From contig NZ_CP113529.1 of assembly GCF_026723865.1 (NCBI RefSeq), positions 4,092,001 through 4,156,000 of the forward strand: a stretch of DNA of 64,000 nucleotides, read 5' to 3'. The DNA comes from Mycobacterium sp. Aquia_216 (GTDB lineage Bacteria > Actinomycetota > Actinomycetes > Mycobacteriales > Mycobacteriaceae). The first letter of the stretch is position 1. Every line of letters begins with the position of its first letter. Below, one piece after another: positions 8,289-16,690 of the stretch. A program made the translations under genes and the position numbers. The notes below the pieces were generated by a model. It saw only the letters and a program-made list of their open reading frames with translations, searched no databases and was not told the DNA's origin.

Positions 8289-9313
8289 GCCGGCTCTTTC
8301 AACACCGACGCCGAAGCGGCCAGCAGCTCACGCGCCTGGGCGACGATGCGCGTGACGAGCTCGGCGACGGTAGGAATGTCGTGGATCGCCGCGGATACCT
8401 GCCCGGCGACCAGTAGGCCGCGCTCGACGTCGCCGTCGCGCTGGGCCACACGTATCTGTTCCTCTTCCCAAGCCTGAAACTCCTCGGGCGACAGTGACTC
8501 TCGCGCCTTGTCCAGCGCGGTGATCGCGCCATTGCGCAGCCCGCGGATCGGTGCGTAGATGCCGCCGTAGACAACGTCCTCCCACTCTTTGGCGTCGACG
8601 ATGCGCTGCTTGTAGGCCTGATGCCATTGATGCTCCTGGGTGGCGATGAAGCGAGTCCCCATTGCCGCCGCGGCTCCGCCCATCGCCAGCACCGCGGCAA
8701 GCCCACGCCCGTCGCAAACGCCGCCGGACACCACCACCGGGACATCGAGGGCATCAATCACCTGTGGCGCCAACACCATTGTGTGCACACCCTTGGCGTG
8801 GGTATGACCGCCCATCTCATAGCCGGAAGCGATGATGACGTTCGCGCCGGATTCGGCGGCCTTCAGCGCGTGCCGCACCGAACCCACCTTGGCCATGTGT
8901 ACCAGACCCGATTCTCGGATGGCGGAGCCGAATTCGCCGGCGAAACCCGCCGATGTCACGATCGCGCGTAACTGTTCGCCGGCCCGGCCGCCATCCCGCT
9001 TGACCGATATCGCCTCGTCGATACAGGTCCGGCTGACCAGCAACAGCTCTCCGTCAGGAGTGCGACCGACGGGCACGTTGACCGCGAAGGGCCGATCGGT
9101 GTTCGAGGCGACATACTCGATGGCACTGCGAAAACCCCTGCGCAGGAATTCTTCTGAGGTGTTGACGATACTCGGACAGCTCACGGTGCCCAGCCCGCCG
9201 GCCGCCGATACTGCGGCGGCGAGGTATGTCGTGGGCGAGGGGCCCATGCCGTCTTGCATGACCGGATATTCGACACCAACGAGCTCCTGGAATCGGCGCC
9301 ACATACGGCTCAC
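8279..9313 (-). CDS. Nitronate monooxygenase / NPD-type FMN oxidoreductase
   Basis: A 344-residue TIM-barrel flavoprotein. Family marks are YPVMQDGMGPSPTTYLAAAV near the start, ASGYEMGGHTHAKGVHTMVL, VVSGGVCDGRGLAAVLAMGG and AAMGTRFIATQE. Two GTG codons follow AGGAGG; the one at 9313 has the better spacing, and ATG 9304 is also possible. Real nitronate oxidation is proven for few members, and in catabolic operons some act as double-bond reductases. It overlaps the enoyl-CoA hydratase gene by 10 bp and follows the epimerase gene after 21 bp. Confidence 0.85.
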   Translation of the reverse strand: MSRMWRRFQELVGVEYPVMQDGMGPSPTTYLAAAVSAAGGLGTVSCPSIVNTSEEFLRRGFRSAIEYVASNTDRPFAVNVPVGRTPDGELLLVSRTCIDEAISVKRDGGRAGEQLRAIVTSAGFAGEFGSAIRESGLVHMAKVGSVRHALKAAESGANVIIASGYEMGGHTHAKGVHTMVLAPQVIDALDVPVVVSGGVCDGRGLAAVLAMGGAAAAMGTRFIATQEHQWHQAYKQRIVDAKEWEDVVYGGIYAPIRGLRNGAITALDKARESLSPEEFQAWEEEQIRVAQRDGDVERGLLVAGQVSAAIHDIPTVAELVTRIVAQARELLAASASVLKEPACP

Positions 9314-9334
9314 CACGGCCTCCTGGTCATAGGT

Positions 9335-10447
9335 TCACCGGCCGCCTTCGTCGCGGCCGACGGACACGGTCTTGGGATGCGGCATCGGGTGTCGCACATC
9401 GGGCGCTTTGTCCGGAGCCTGATCACGCACCCATTGCACCGCTTGCAGGTAAGCGTCGATGAGCCGGTCTTCGGCGTCGTAGTCGAAACGCGCCGGATAC
9501 AACGGATAATCCGCGGCCGTCACCGGGTTGGCGCTGAGCCACTGGACCGCCTCATCCATTGCCACGCGGGCGGCTACCACCTGCGTGTACCCGAGCTCCC
9601 GCTTGGCCTTGTCGTTGTCCAGAAGGATGTGCGGATCGCCACCGGGCGGCAACAGTTCGATGAGCGCCGACGGCGCCATCTCCCGCGGGACGCCGACGAA
9701 TTCCATTTCGGCGCCCATGATGTGGGCGACGGTCTCGGCCCACTGCCGCACGGTGAACTGCTCATCATCGGCGGCGTTGTAGGCCTGCCCGTCCGCTATG
9801 TCTGGATGGTCGACCGCGCTGAGCACCACCTCGGCAGCATTGCGGCCCGCGCACCGCGAGATGATCCATAATCCGTTGTCCGGCAAAATCATCCGACGCC
9901 TGCCGTCACGCACCCGGCGCATCACCGACCACTCCCAAGGCACCAGGTTACGCGGGCCGTAGATCGCCGGGTAGCGGATCACGGTGCCCCGGTAATCCCC
10001 GGCTTGGGCCCGGTCGAATACGGCGCGTTCGGCGGCTCGAATCAATTTGGCAAACTTCGGCACCGGCTCGGTGCTGTCGGACAGCGGCCCGTCCTCGCGG
10101 GCGTTGAGAGCCATGCCATACGGGTGCACCTGCGCCGCTCGCAGGCAGCCACGATAGGCCGGCACGCCGCCGATGCTGATCAAGTGGCCGCACCGGCCGG
10201 CGAACACCTCGGCGATGCTGGCGACCCGCCCGTACATCGCCAGCACCAGGTCGTACTGTGCACCACCGACGGCCGCGGTCAGGGATTCCGGGAAGTGCGG
10301 ATCAGCGTGGATGTGTGGGACATCCGGCAACCCGTCGGGTTCATGCACGCCGCGATGCAGCATCGTCACGTCGTGTCCCCGACGCAGCAGACCCTCCAGC
10401 ACCGGGACACCCGTGGATCCGGTGCCACCGATGACAAGCGTCTTCAT
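9335..10447 (-). CDS. NAD-dependent epimerase/dehydratase-like (extended/atypical SDR)
   Basis: A 370-residue Rossmann protein beginning MKTLVIGGTGSTGVPVLEGL, the G-x-x-G-x-x-G nucleotide-binding signature of extended SDRs. Later segments (VIRYPAIYGPRNLVPWEWSV, GQAYNAADDEQFTVRQWA) are typical of the nucleoside-sugar epimerase superfamily; nothing visible fixes a sugar substrate. It is the first gene after operator site 3, which is 24 bp upstream, and probably heads an operon with the FMN oxidoreductase and crotonase genes. Confidence 0.82.
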   Translation of the reverse strand: MKTLVIGGTGSTGVPVLEGLLRRGHDVTMLHRGVHEPDGLPDVPHIHADPHFPESLTAAVGGAQYDLVLAMYGRVASIAEVFAGRCGHLISIGGVPAYRGCLRAAQVHPYGMALNAREDGPLSDSTEPVPKFAKLIRAAERAVFDRAQAGDYRGTVIRYPAIYGPRNLVPWEWSVMRRVRDGRRRMILPDNGLWIISRCAGRNAAEVVLSAVDHPDIADGQAYNAADDEQFTVRQWAETVAHIMGAEMEFVGVPREMAPSALIELLPPGGDPHILLDNDKAKRELGYTQVVAARVAMDEAVQWLSANPVTAADYPLYPARFDYDAEDRLIDAYLQAVQWVRDQAPDKAPDVRHPMPHPKTVSVGRDEGGR

Positions 10448-10470
10448 CGCCTCACCATTCGCGGTTGATT

Positions 10471-10489
10471 AACCAAACAGTAATTGGTT
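10471..10489. promoter_or_regulatory. 19-bp operator, site 3 (epimerase operon promoter)
   Basis: AACCAAACAGTAATTGGTT: intact AACCAA/TTGGTT arms with the same spacing as the perfect site at 6196. It lies 24 bp upstream of the epimerase start. Confidence 0.65.
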
Positions 10490-10496
10490 CTTGCCA

Positions 10497-11822
10497 TCAA
10501 ACCACACCGTCGACCCGCTTAGCCAGCACCGGTAACTGCGACGCAATGCGTTCGACCACCAACCGGGCCGAGTGGACGCAGCCACTCTGCCCCGCCGTCG
10601 CCCATTCCCGCACTCCGTCGCCGACGTTGAACAGGTTGGGAATCGTGGTGGCCTGCGGAAGGTCGCGGCCTGCGATTGCCCGTTGGGCCGGCCAGTCCTC
10701 CCCCGCACAGATTTGGATCGACAAGATCTTCGCCGTATCGAAGCCCGGAAAGTGTTCGGCAAGATCGGCTTTCAACATCTCGACCTCGGCGGCTTCGTCG
10801 AAGGTACCGGTAGCCGGATGCGGCGTGCTGGCGCCGGCGTAGAGATGCCATCCGAGTGGCGCCATCTCGGGACACGTCTCGGTCAGATTGGCCGCATACG
10901 CCAAGCGCCGGGTCGGACCGAAGAACACCACTCCCGGCACCGTGGTCAGCGGGCGCCGGCTCGCGAAGTTCACCGTGATCAGAGTGCTCGGCGCCGACTG
11001 CGCACGGATGCGTTCCGCGTAGCCGTCGGGCAGGTTCTCATCGCCGCACATTCGTACCGTTGCCACCGGGCCGGCATTGCTGACCGCGGCGCGTACCGCG
11101 ACCGAGACGTCGGCACCGTCGCGACGCACGATCGCGCCATCGACGGACCCGGCATCGTCGAATGTGAACCGGCTGACCTCGCTATTCAGCCATAGCACCC
11201 CGCCGCCGCGCTCGAAGTCGTCAGCCAACACCTGCCACGGACCGATGCTGCCTTCGGGGTGCATCGCGTAGGTGTCCAAGGCCTTCGGTTTGGTGAGGTA
11301 GTCGAACAGCAACGCGGCTTCCACGTCGGCGGGCTCGGCGGCGAACAGGGCGCTGGTCAGGTTGCGCAGCAGGCCACGTAGGAACGGGCCGCGGCGGGCC
11401 GTCACGTCAGCGAGCGTGCGCCGCGGCGCGGGCCGCAGCCGAGGGAAGCGACGAGCGGTGACACCCAGCAGCGACACCAATGCTTGCAATGCCGCACCGG
11501 AGACCCCGTTCATCACCGGGATGTCGCGTTTGCCCAAACGCAACACGAGCGGCTGGGTAGGCAACCTGGTCCCCATCCGTAAATCCAAGTCGTCGAACAG
11601 CTTCCCGTTTTCGCCGCCGGTCTCGATGATCAACGCGCCGGTGTTGACCCGGAATCCCTCGATGTCGACCGTCGAGGCGCGTCCGCCGACTCGGTCCCGG
11701 CTTTCCGCCAGCAGGGTCCGGTACCCGAGGCGGTTCAGGCGTGCCGCAGCCGCCATTCCTCCGGCGCCAGCACCGATCACCAGGACGTCGAACACGTCGT
11801 CACCGGTCATATGGTTCGACAC
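10497..11822 (-). CDS. Phytoene desaturase-like FAD oxidoreductase
   Basis: A 441-residue flavoprotein. The N-terminal FAD motif is VLVIGAGAGGMAAAARLNRL with a GGRAST diphosphate contact. The C-terminal cofactor region reads NLFNVGDGVREWATAGQSGC. It is shorter than the CrtI-like proteins at 1797 and 51303 and belongs to a different subgroup of the amine-oxidase/phytoene-desaturase family. The GTG start at 11822 is 9 bp after the stop of the SDR; ATG 11810 is an alternative. Order and spacing suggest an operon P450 - SDR - this gene behind operator site 4. It could introduce or remove a double bond in the P450/SDR product. Confidence 0.84.
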   Translation of the reverse strand: MSNHMTGDDVFDVLVIGAGAGGMAAAARLNRLGYRTLLAESRDRVGGRASTVDIEGFRVNTGALIIETGGENGKLFDDLDLRMGTRLPTQPLVLRLGKRDIPVMNGVSGAALQALVSLLGVTARRFPRLRPAPRRTLADVTARRGPFLRGLLRNLTSALFAAEPADVEAALLFDYLTKPKALDTYAMHPEGSIGPWQVLADDFERGGGVLWLNSEVSRFTFDDAGSVDGAIVRRDGADVSVAVRAAVSNAGPVATVRMCGDENLPDGYAERIRAQSAPSTLITVNFASRRPLTTVPGVVFFGPTRRLAYAANLTETCPEMAPLGWHLYAGASTPHPATGTFDEAAEVEMLKADLAEHFPGFDTAKILSIQICAGEDWPAQRAIAGRDLPQATTIPNLFNVGDGVREWATAGQSGCVHSARLVVERIASQLPVLAKRVDGVV

Positions 11823-11831
11823 CGCCGACCC

Positions 11832-12665
11832 TCACTTGATCACCGCGCCCGCATCGATCGGCAGCGAGATCCCGGTGATATAACGAGCCTCGTCGCTGGC
11901 CAGAAACAACACCGCATTGCTCACATCGCCGGGCTCGATCCACGGCACCGGCAGCGCGTTCATCTCGCCGGCTGGCACCGCGAATTTCTCCCTGGTCGGG
12001 TGGGGATCATCGGGCAGGAAGACCCGATAGGTCGCCTCGTTCATAATCATCGGAGTATCCACGTTGGTCGGGTGGATGCTGTTGACGCGGATACTCAGCG
12101 GCGCGAGCTCAAGAGCCAGCGTCTTCATCAGCCCGACCACGCCGTGCTTGGCCGCGACGTAGTGCCCGATCCCGGGCTGGCCGACGAGCCCGGCGATGCT
12201 GCTGGTGAGCACGATCGAGCCGCCCTTATCCCCGGCGATCAGATGTGGCACCGCAGCTTTGGTCGTGCGCCACACCCCCGACAGATTGGTATCGATCACC
12301 TGCGACCAGCTCTGCTCGGACAGCTCGAAAGACGCACCGACGGAGAGGATTCCGGCGTTCGCTATCACGATATCGAGTCCACCGAGCTGGGCCACTCCGT
12401 CGTTCACCGCCGCGAGAAGCGCCTCACCGTCGCGGACGTCGACCTCACAGGTCACCACGCTCTGGCCGAGCTCCTTGACCTGGCGGGCAGTCGCCTCGAG
12501 ATCCTCGGGTGTCGACAGCGGATATGGTACCGACTCAATCTGTCGGCAGATGTCGAGCGCAATGATGTCTGCGCCCTCGCTGGCCAGTCGCAACGCGTGG
12601 CTGCGCCCCTGGCCGCGGGCCGCTCCGGTGATTAACGCGACCTTGCCGGCCACCCGTCCGGTCAT
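11832..12665 (-). CDS. Mycofactocin-type SDR oxidoreductase
   Basis: A 277-residue SDR. It starts MTGRVAGKVALITGAARGQG and has IVIANAGI, the S-x-Y-x-x-x-K site in HYVAAKHGVVG and a C-terminal YITGISLPIDAG. Between the acidic end of beta-2 (ALDIC) and helix C there is an extra segment, RQIESVPYPLSTPEDLEATA. This insertion marks the SDR subfamily that holds NAD(H) tightly and passes electrons to mycofactocin. The ATG at 12665 has GGAG upstream; the earlier in-frame TTG does not. It follows the P450 by 39 bp and probably oxidises the alcohol that P450 makes. Confidence 0.88.
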   Translation of the reverse strand: MTGRVAGKVALITGAARGQGRSHALRLASEGADIIALDICRQIESVPYPLSTPEDLEATARQVKELGQSVVTCEVDVRDGEALLAAVNDGVAQLGGLDIVIANAGILSVGASFELSEQSWSQVIDTNLSGVWRTTKAAVPHLIAGDKGGSIVLTSSIAGLVGQPGIGHYVAAKHGVVGLMKTLALELAPLSIRVNSIHPTNVDTPMIMNEATYRVFLPDDPHPTREKFAVPAGEMNALPVPWIEPGDVSNAVLFLASDEARYITGISLPIDAGAVIK

Positions 12666-12704
12666 CCATTTCTCCAATCGGGCATAGACGAAATACGTTT
12701 CCGT

Positions 12705-13898
12705 TTAGAGCTTTTCGAATGTGAGGGGGACGCGGTCGGGGCAGTTGGCGATACCGGGAGCCCACTTGAGTTCGGCCGGATCCCCGTCGAACTTGAGGTT
12801 GGTGATCCGCGCCAGCAGTTCTTCAAACGCGATCGCGATCTCGACCCGGGCCAGGTGCATACCGACGCATCGGTGGATGCCCAGACCGAAGCCGGCGTTG
12901 CCGCCGCGCGGTGGGTCGAACTGCAGCCGATCGGCGTCTGGGAACTTCTCTTCGTCACGGTTGGCCGAGTCGAATCGAACCAGCACCCGGTCGCCCTTGC
13001 GCATCGGGCAGCCGCCGACCTCTGTGTCGCGGGTGACCGTGCGCCCGAAGCTGGCCACCGGGGACGCGTGCCGAATGAACTCGTCCATGTCGTTACGCAC
13101 CCAACGCGGATCTCGCACGCGGGCTTCAAGTTCGGGCTGCAGCGCGATATTCATGGCGATGGTTCCGATCGCTGAGCGCGTCGTGTCCAGCCCGCCCAGG
13201 AACAGCACGCAGATGGCGCCCAGCGCCTCGTGCGGTTCCAGTGGCTTACCGTCGACCGTGCCGGTGACCAGGGACCGCAGGATGCCGTCTTCCTCCGGCG
13301 GGTTTTCGGTGGCCGCGGAGAGGTATTCGGCGGCGAGCATCCCCAGATTTATGAAATCCTGTTCGGTGCCGTCCTCGGTCACGGCGAAGACGACCTCCTT
13401 GGCCCGCTCCATTTTGGCCATGTCAGTCTCCTTGAAGACCACGGACGCCAGCACCCGCGACACGAACGGCCCGGCGAACTGACCGAGGAGCTCAACTTCT
13501 CCTTTGTCGACGAACCCCGCGATCAACTCACGGGCGATGTCGCGCATCTCGTCCTCGAATGTCAGTGCGTATTTGCGCGACAGGTACGGGTTAAGGAGCT
13601 TGCGAAATCCGGTGTGCAGCGGAGGATCCGAGTCCAGCGGGCCGAGCCCGATCGGGGTAGGCGCGGGTGAACCTCCCTGCGAGGAGAACGTTTCCGGATC
13701 CTCGAGGACGGTGCGGACGTCGGCGTAGCGAGTCACCATCCACATTGGACCGGTCAGTTCGGTTTCGGTACGCACGACCGGACAATGCTCGCGAGCGTAG
13801 GCGAAAGCGTCGTACTTCCAGTTCTCGTGTTCAGGGTCGAACAGGTCGAAAGTGTGGAGCAGGACGGCGAGGTTGCGATCAACAGCGGAAGAGGTCAT
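12705..13898 (-). CDS. Cytochrome P450
   Basis: A 397-residue P450. It has the I-helix CVLFLGGLDTTRSAI, a K-helix region around DEFIRHASPVASFGRT with a less standard E-x-x-R (EFIR), and the heme loop FGLGIHRCVG. The start at 13898 (MTSSAVDRN) has GGAG 8 nt upstream. A longer reading from 13991 would run through the operator at 13929 and adds residues unlike P450s. It is the first gene of the operon with the mycofactocin-type SDR and the CrtI-like flavoprotein. Electrons probably come through the ferredoxin at 16493. Confidence 0.92.
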   Translation of the reverse strand: MTSSAVDRNLAVLLHTFDLFDPEHENWKYDAFAYAREHCPVVRTETELTGPMWMVTRYADVRTVLEDPETFSSQGGSPAPTPIGLGPLDSDPPLHTGFRKLLNPYLSRKYALTFEDEMRDIARELIAGFVDKGEVELLGQFAGPFVSRVLASVVFKETDMAKMERAKEVVFAVTEDGTEQDFINLGMLAAEYLSAATENPPEEDGILRSLVTGTVDGKPLEPHEALGAICVLFLGGLDTTRSAIGTIAMNIALQPELEARVRDPRWVRNDMDEFIRHASPVASFGRTVTRDTEVGGCPMRKGDRVLVRFDSANRDEEKFPDADRLQFDPPRGGNAGFGLGIHRCVGMHLARVEIAIAFEELLARITNLKFDGDPAELKWAPGIANCPDRVPLTFEKL

Positions 13899-13928
13899 CG
13901 AGACGGCTCCCAATCTCGGTCGAACAGT

Positions 13929-13947
13929 TCTCAAACAGCGTTTGGTA
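13929..13947. promoter_or_regulatory. 19-bp operator, site 4 (P450-SDR-flavoprotein operon)
   Basis: TCTCAAACAGCGTTTGGTA: perfect right arm and CAAAC of the left arm. It lies 31 bp upstream of the P450 start. Confidence 0.65.
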
Positions 13948-14027
13948 TTTAATTGGCCAGCATGCCATATGAAGTAGATCACGTCCAACACCGGATGTGA
14001 CCTGCGCAGCTCTTTCCCGCCCAGCCC

Positions 14028-15128
14028 TCAGGCCTGCACGACGGGGTCCAATTTCAGCGGCCGCGCGGCCTCGACCATGATGATCTCCCACTCGATCCTG
14101 GAGTGCTCGTCCCATTCGCGGCGAGACTTGATGCGAGCACGATCCGGGAAGCCGTGGTGAATCCCCTGCGGATCATGGCTCACCAGGCCAGATTTGAGTG
14201 GGCGTCCGAGTGATTTTCCGCCGTGGATCAAGGCGATCTCGTCGTAGTCGGCGTTGCGATGGAACCACGGAATACGCTCCACTCCCGCGACTGTCTCGAA
14301 CGGGCGCGGAAGCAGGTTGATGATGTTGATGCCGTCGGCGACCAGAAAGCAATGCATCGACGGCGGCAAATGCAGGCTGTCGGACATGATCACGTTCCAG
14401 TCACCGATGTTGAACGCGAACGGAAAGTAGTCACCCTTCCAGCCCTGCACGTCGCACGGGTGATTGTCGACGTAGATCGACGAGTACTCGTGGTCGTATT
14501 TGACCCTGATCTCGTATTCGTCGCGATCCGAGGCGATCGCGGCGGGCTCAGGCACGCGGATCACGTCGGGATCGAAGGGGGCGTGACGGCCCAACCCGAC
14601 GTAGGTGGGTGCCCGCAGTTCACCCACTGTCTCGATTCCGAACAAGATGGTCTCGCCGGCGTCGACCGCGAACCGGTGCGTGATCGCCTTGGGAATGACG
14701 ATGTAATCGCCTTGGCCGTAACCGATTGGGCCGAATTCCGTCTCGACGGTTCCCGACCCCCGATGGACGAACCAGCACTCGTCGCCGTCGACGTTGCGCC
14801 GGTAGAACGGCATCGGCTCGGCCCGGCGTGACAGCCAGATGGTGGCGTCGGCGTTGTAGTAAAGCCGTTGCGGGTTTCCCCGCGCATCGGTGAGGTCCTC
14901 CGGCTTGATGTCGCCGAGCATGACGCTCGTCGACTTGAACCGGCCTTCGGTGCGGAAGACCGTCGGGTCGTTGGAGCGATACAACACGGCCTCTCGGCCG
15001 TCGAAGCCCCGCCGGGTGAGTTCATCGTCCTTGAGCAGTTCGCCGTTGCTACCCGCGCCGGGCAGATTGCGGTGGGCCTGCCTGCTCGTCTTGCCCTTGC
15101 TGAGCTGGATCAACGTACGCATGGTCAT
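14028..15128 (-). CDS. Homogentisate 1,2-dioxygenase-like cupin
   Basis: A 366-residue protein with the HgmA-type double-stranded beta-helix. It shows FYRRNVDGDECWFVHRGSG with DYIVIPKAITHRF in the first cupin half. The second half has LHLPPSMHCFLVADG and SHDPQGIHHGFPDRARI, the region that carries iron ligands in homogentisate dioxygenases. Such enzymes cleave a hydroquinone-like ring with O2 and Fe(II). No maleylacetoacetate isomerase or fumarylacetoacetase gene is nearby, so the natural substrate may be a different dihydroxylated ring from this pathway. It is a single gene behind operator site 5, convergent with nothing and divergent from the CoA-transferase. Confidence 0.85.
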   Translation of the reverse strand: MTMRTLIQLSKGKTSRQAHRNLPGAGSNGELLKDDELTRRGFDGREAVLYRSNDPTVFRTEGRFKSTSVMLGDIKPEDLTDARGNPQRLYYNADATIWLSRRAEPMPFYRRNVDGDECWFVHRGSGTVETEFGPIGYGQGDYIVIPKAITHRFAVDAGETILFGIETVGELRAPTYVGLGRHAPFDPDVIRVPEPAAIASDRDEYEIRVKYDHEYSSIYVDNHPCDVQGWKGDYFPFAFNIGDWNVIMSDSLHLPPSMHCFLVADGINIINLLPRPFETVAGVERIPWFHRNADYDEIALIHGGKSLGRPLKSGLVSHDPQGIHHGFPDRARIKSRREWDEHSRIEWEIIMVEAARPLKLDPVVQA

Positions 15129-15157
15129 GGCCTCAGCCTAAAACATCATCAAGCATT

Positions 15158-15176
15158 TGACGATCATTATTTGGTT
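15158..15176. promoter_or_regulatory. 19-bp operator, site 5 (dioxygenase promoter)
   Basis: TGACGATCATTATTTGGTT: the right arm is good but the left arm is poor, so this is the weakest of the seven sites. It lies 30 bp upstream of the dioxygenase start, the same position as in the other units. Confidence 0.4.
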
Positions 15177-15278
15177 TTTGCCGGCCAGCGGCGAGGTGCG
15201 GCAAAAGTGCCCTAGTAACCGGTTATCGGCGTACCGCGGCCCCCGCATCCGAGCGTTCACACCGGAATGCAGCCGCAC

Positions 15279-15297
15279 AAACAAACTATGTTTGGTA
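15279..15297. promoter_or_regulatory. 19-bp operator, site 6 (CoA-transferase promoter)
   Basis: AAACAAACTATGTTTGGTA: CAAAC-3-GTTTG core intact. It ends 11 bp before the GTG start at 15308, so bound protein would block the transcription start or a nearly leaderless mRNA. Confidence 0.65.
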
Positions 15298-15307
15298 CCT
15301 TGACCGG

Positions 15308-16474
15308 GTGGTCCAGCTTCCGCCGCCAAGCGACGCCGGTGTGCCGCCGTTGACCGGGGTGCGGGTGCTGGACCTGAGCGCGTTGGGACCCGGCCCATTC
15401 TGTTCGATGCTGCTTGCCGACTTCGGAGCCGACGTGGTTTCGGTCGAACGGCCCGCGGCCTCGCACCCCTTCGATCCGGCCAAGTCGCTGGCGCGGGGTA
15501 AACGATCGGTCGTGGTGGATCTGCGCGCGGAGCGCGGCGCCGAGGTTATCGCGCGGCTTGCGGATGCCGCCGATGTCCTGCTGGAGAGCAACCGGCCCGG
15601 CACGATGGAACGCCGCGGGCTGGGCCCGGACGTACTGTGCGAACGCAATCCGATGCTCATCTACACGCGGTTGACCGGCTGGGGTCAACACGGGCCCTAC
15701 CGCGACAGGGCTGGACACGACATCAACTACGCCGCGGTCGCGGGCACTCTTGGTGTGATCGGCGACGACCGGCCGGTACCGCCACTGGCCATGCTGGGCG
15801 ATCTGGCGGGCGGCTCGCTGTTCGCCGCGTTGGGAATTGTGATGGCGCTCTACGAACGCACCGTCACCGGCCGGGGCCAAGTGATCGACGCGGCGATCGC
15901 CGACGGCTCGGCGCTGCTCAACCTCACCAACCTCGCCGAGTTCAACGCGGGTATTTGGGCGGGCCGCGGTCGTCACATCTTGTCCGGAGCCGCGCCGTTC
16001 TACGGTCCCTATCCCTGTTCCGACGGTCGGTTCTTCGCCGTGGGTGCGATCGAACCGAAGTTCTACGCCAACTTCCTTGGCGCCCTTGGGATCGACGACG
16101 TCGACATTTCAGCCCAACTCGACCCCGCGCATTGGGCTCAATTGCACGACAGGGTCGCGGCGGTTTTCACGACCAAGCCGCGCGCCCACTGGACCGCGGT
16201 GTTCGCCGATATCGACGGTTGCGGAGCACCGGTTCTCGACCTCGGCGAACTCGCCGACGACCCCCACTTGCGGGCCCGCTCCACGATCGTCACCGCGCCG
16301 GACGGCTCGGTGACCGCCAACCCCGCACCTCGGCTGTCCCGCACCCCGGGGCGCGCCGGACCCTCACCGAGGACGCCGGGTGCGGACACCCGAGACGTAC
16401 TGCGGGAGGCGGGTTTCAACGATGCTGAAGTCAGCGCCTTGATCGCCGAGGGGACCGTCGCAGCGTCCGGTTGA
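15308..16474 (+). CDS. CaiB/BaiF family III CoA-transferase
   Basis: A 388-residue class III CoA-transferase. It has VRVLDLSALGPGPFCSMLLA and DFGADVVSVERP at the N-terminus, SLARGKRSVVVDLRAERGAE, the LLESNRPGTMERRGLGPDVL block, and TRLTGWGQHGPYRDRAGHDI, whose Asp corresponds to the catalytic aspartate of this family. It moves CoA between carboxylates, or acts as an isomerase/racemase in the AMACR branch (GHDINYAAVAGTL resembles AMACR-like members). The GTG start is very close to operator site 6. A CoA-recycling or 2-methylacyl epimerising role in the degradation of a branched compound fits the neighbours. Confidence 0.9.
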   Translation: MVQLPPPSDAGVPPLTGVRVLDLSALGPGPFCSMLLADFGADVVSVERPAASHPFDPAKSLARGKRSVVVDLRAERGAEVIARLADAADVLLESNRPGTMERRGLGPDVLCERNPMLIYTRLTGWGQHGPYRDRAGHDINYAAVAGTLGVIGDDRPVPPLAMLGDLAGGSLFAALGIVMALYERTVTGRGQVIDAAIADGSALLNLTNLAEFNAGIWAGRGRHILSGAAPFYGPYPCSDGRFFAVGAIEPKFYANFLGALGIDDVDISAQLDPAHWAQLHDRVAAVFTTKPRAHWTAVFADIDGCGAPVLDLGELADDPHLRARSTIVTAPDGSVTANPAPRLSRTPGRAGPSPRTPGADTRDVLREAGFNDAEVSALIAEGTVAASG

Positions 16475-16492
16475 CACCGCTACCGTCCCGGA

Positions 16493-16684
16493 TCACTCCA
16501 TCGTCACGGCGTGCTCCGGGCAGCTCAGCACCGCCTCGTCGATATCGGCCTTGTCCACGTCCTCGACATCGTCACGCAGTACCGTCCCGAAACCTGCGTC
16601 GTCCATGTCGAAATACGCCGGCGCGACGAGCACGCACCGGCCGTGCCCCTGGCACTTACCTGGGTCAATGGTCACATGAGACAA
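16493..16684 (-). CDS. Ferredoxin (3Fe-4S/His-variant type)
   Basis: A 63-residue ferredoxin with cluster ligands in CQGHGRC (Cys11, Cys17) and the last in SCPEHAV (Cys55). The second position of the usual Cys set is His, a pattern of mycobacterial P450-partner ferredoxins. It is 6 bp behind the aldehyde dehydrogenase and shares operator site 7. It is the probable electron donor to the P450s at 6253 and 12705. Confidence 0.92.
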   Translation of the reverse strand: MSHVTIDPGKCQGHGRCVLVAPAYFDMDDAGFGTVLRDDVEDVDKADIDEAVLSCPEHAVTME

Positions 16685-16690
16685 CGTCTT

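Noticed and set aside
13899..13991. Upstream start of the second P450
   Set aside because: The extra 31 residues run through the operator at 13929 and are unlike P450 N-termini.
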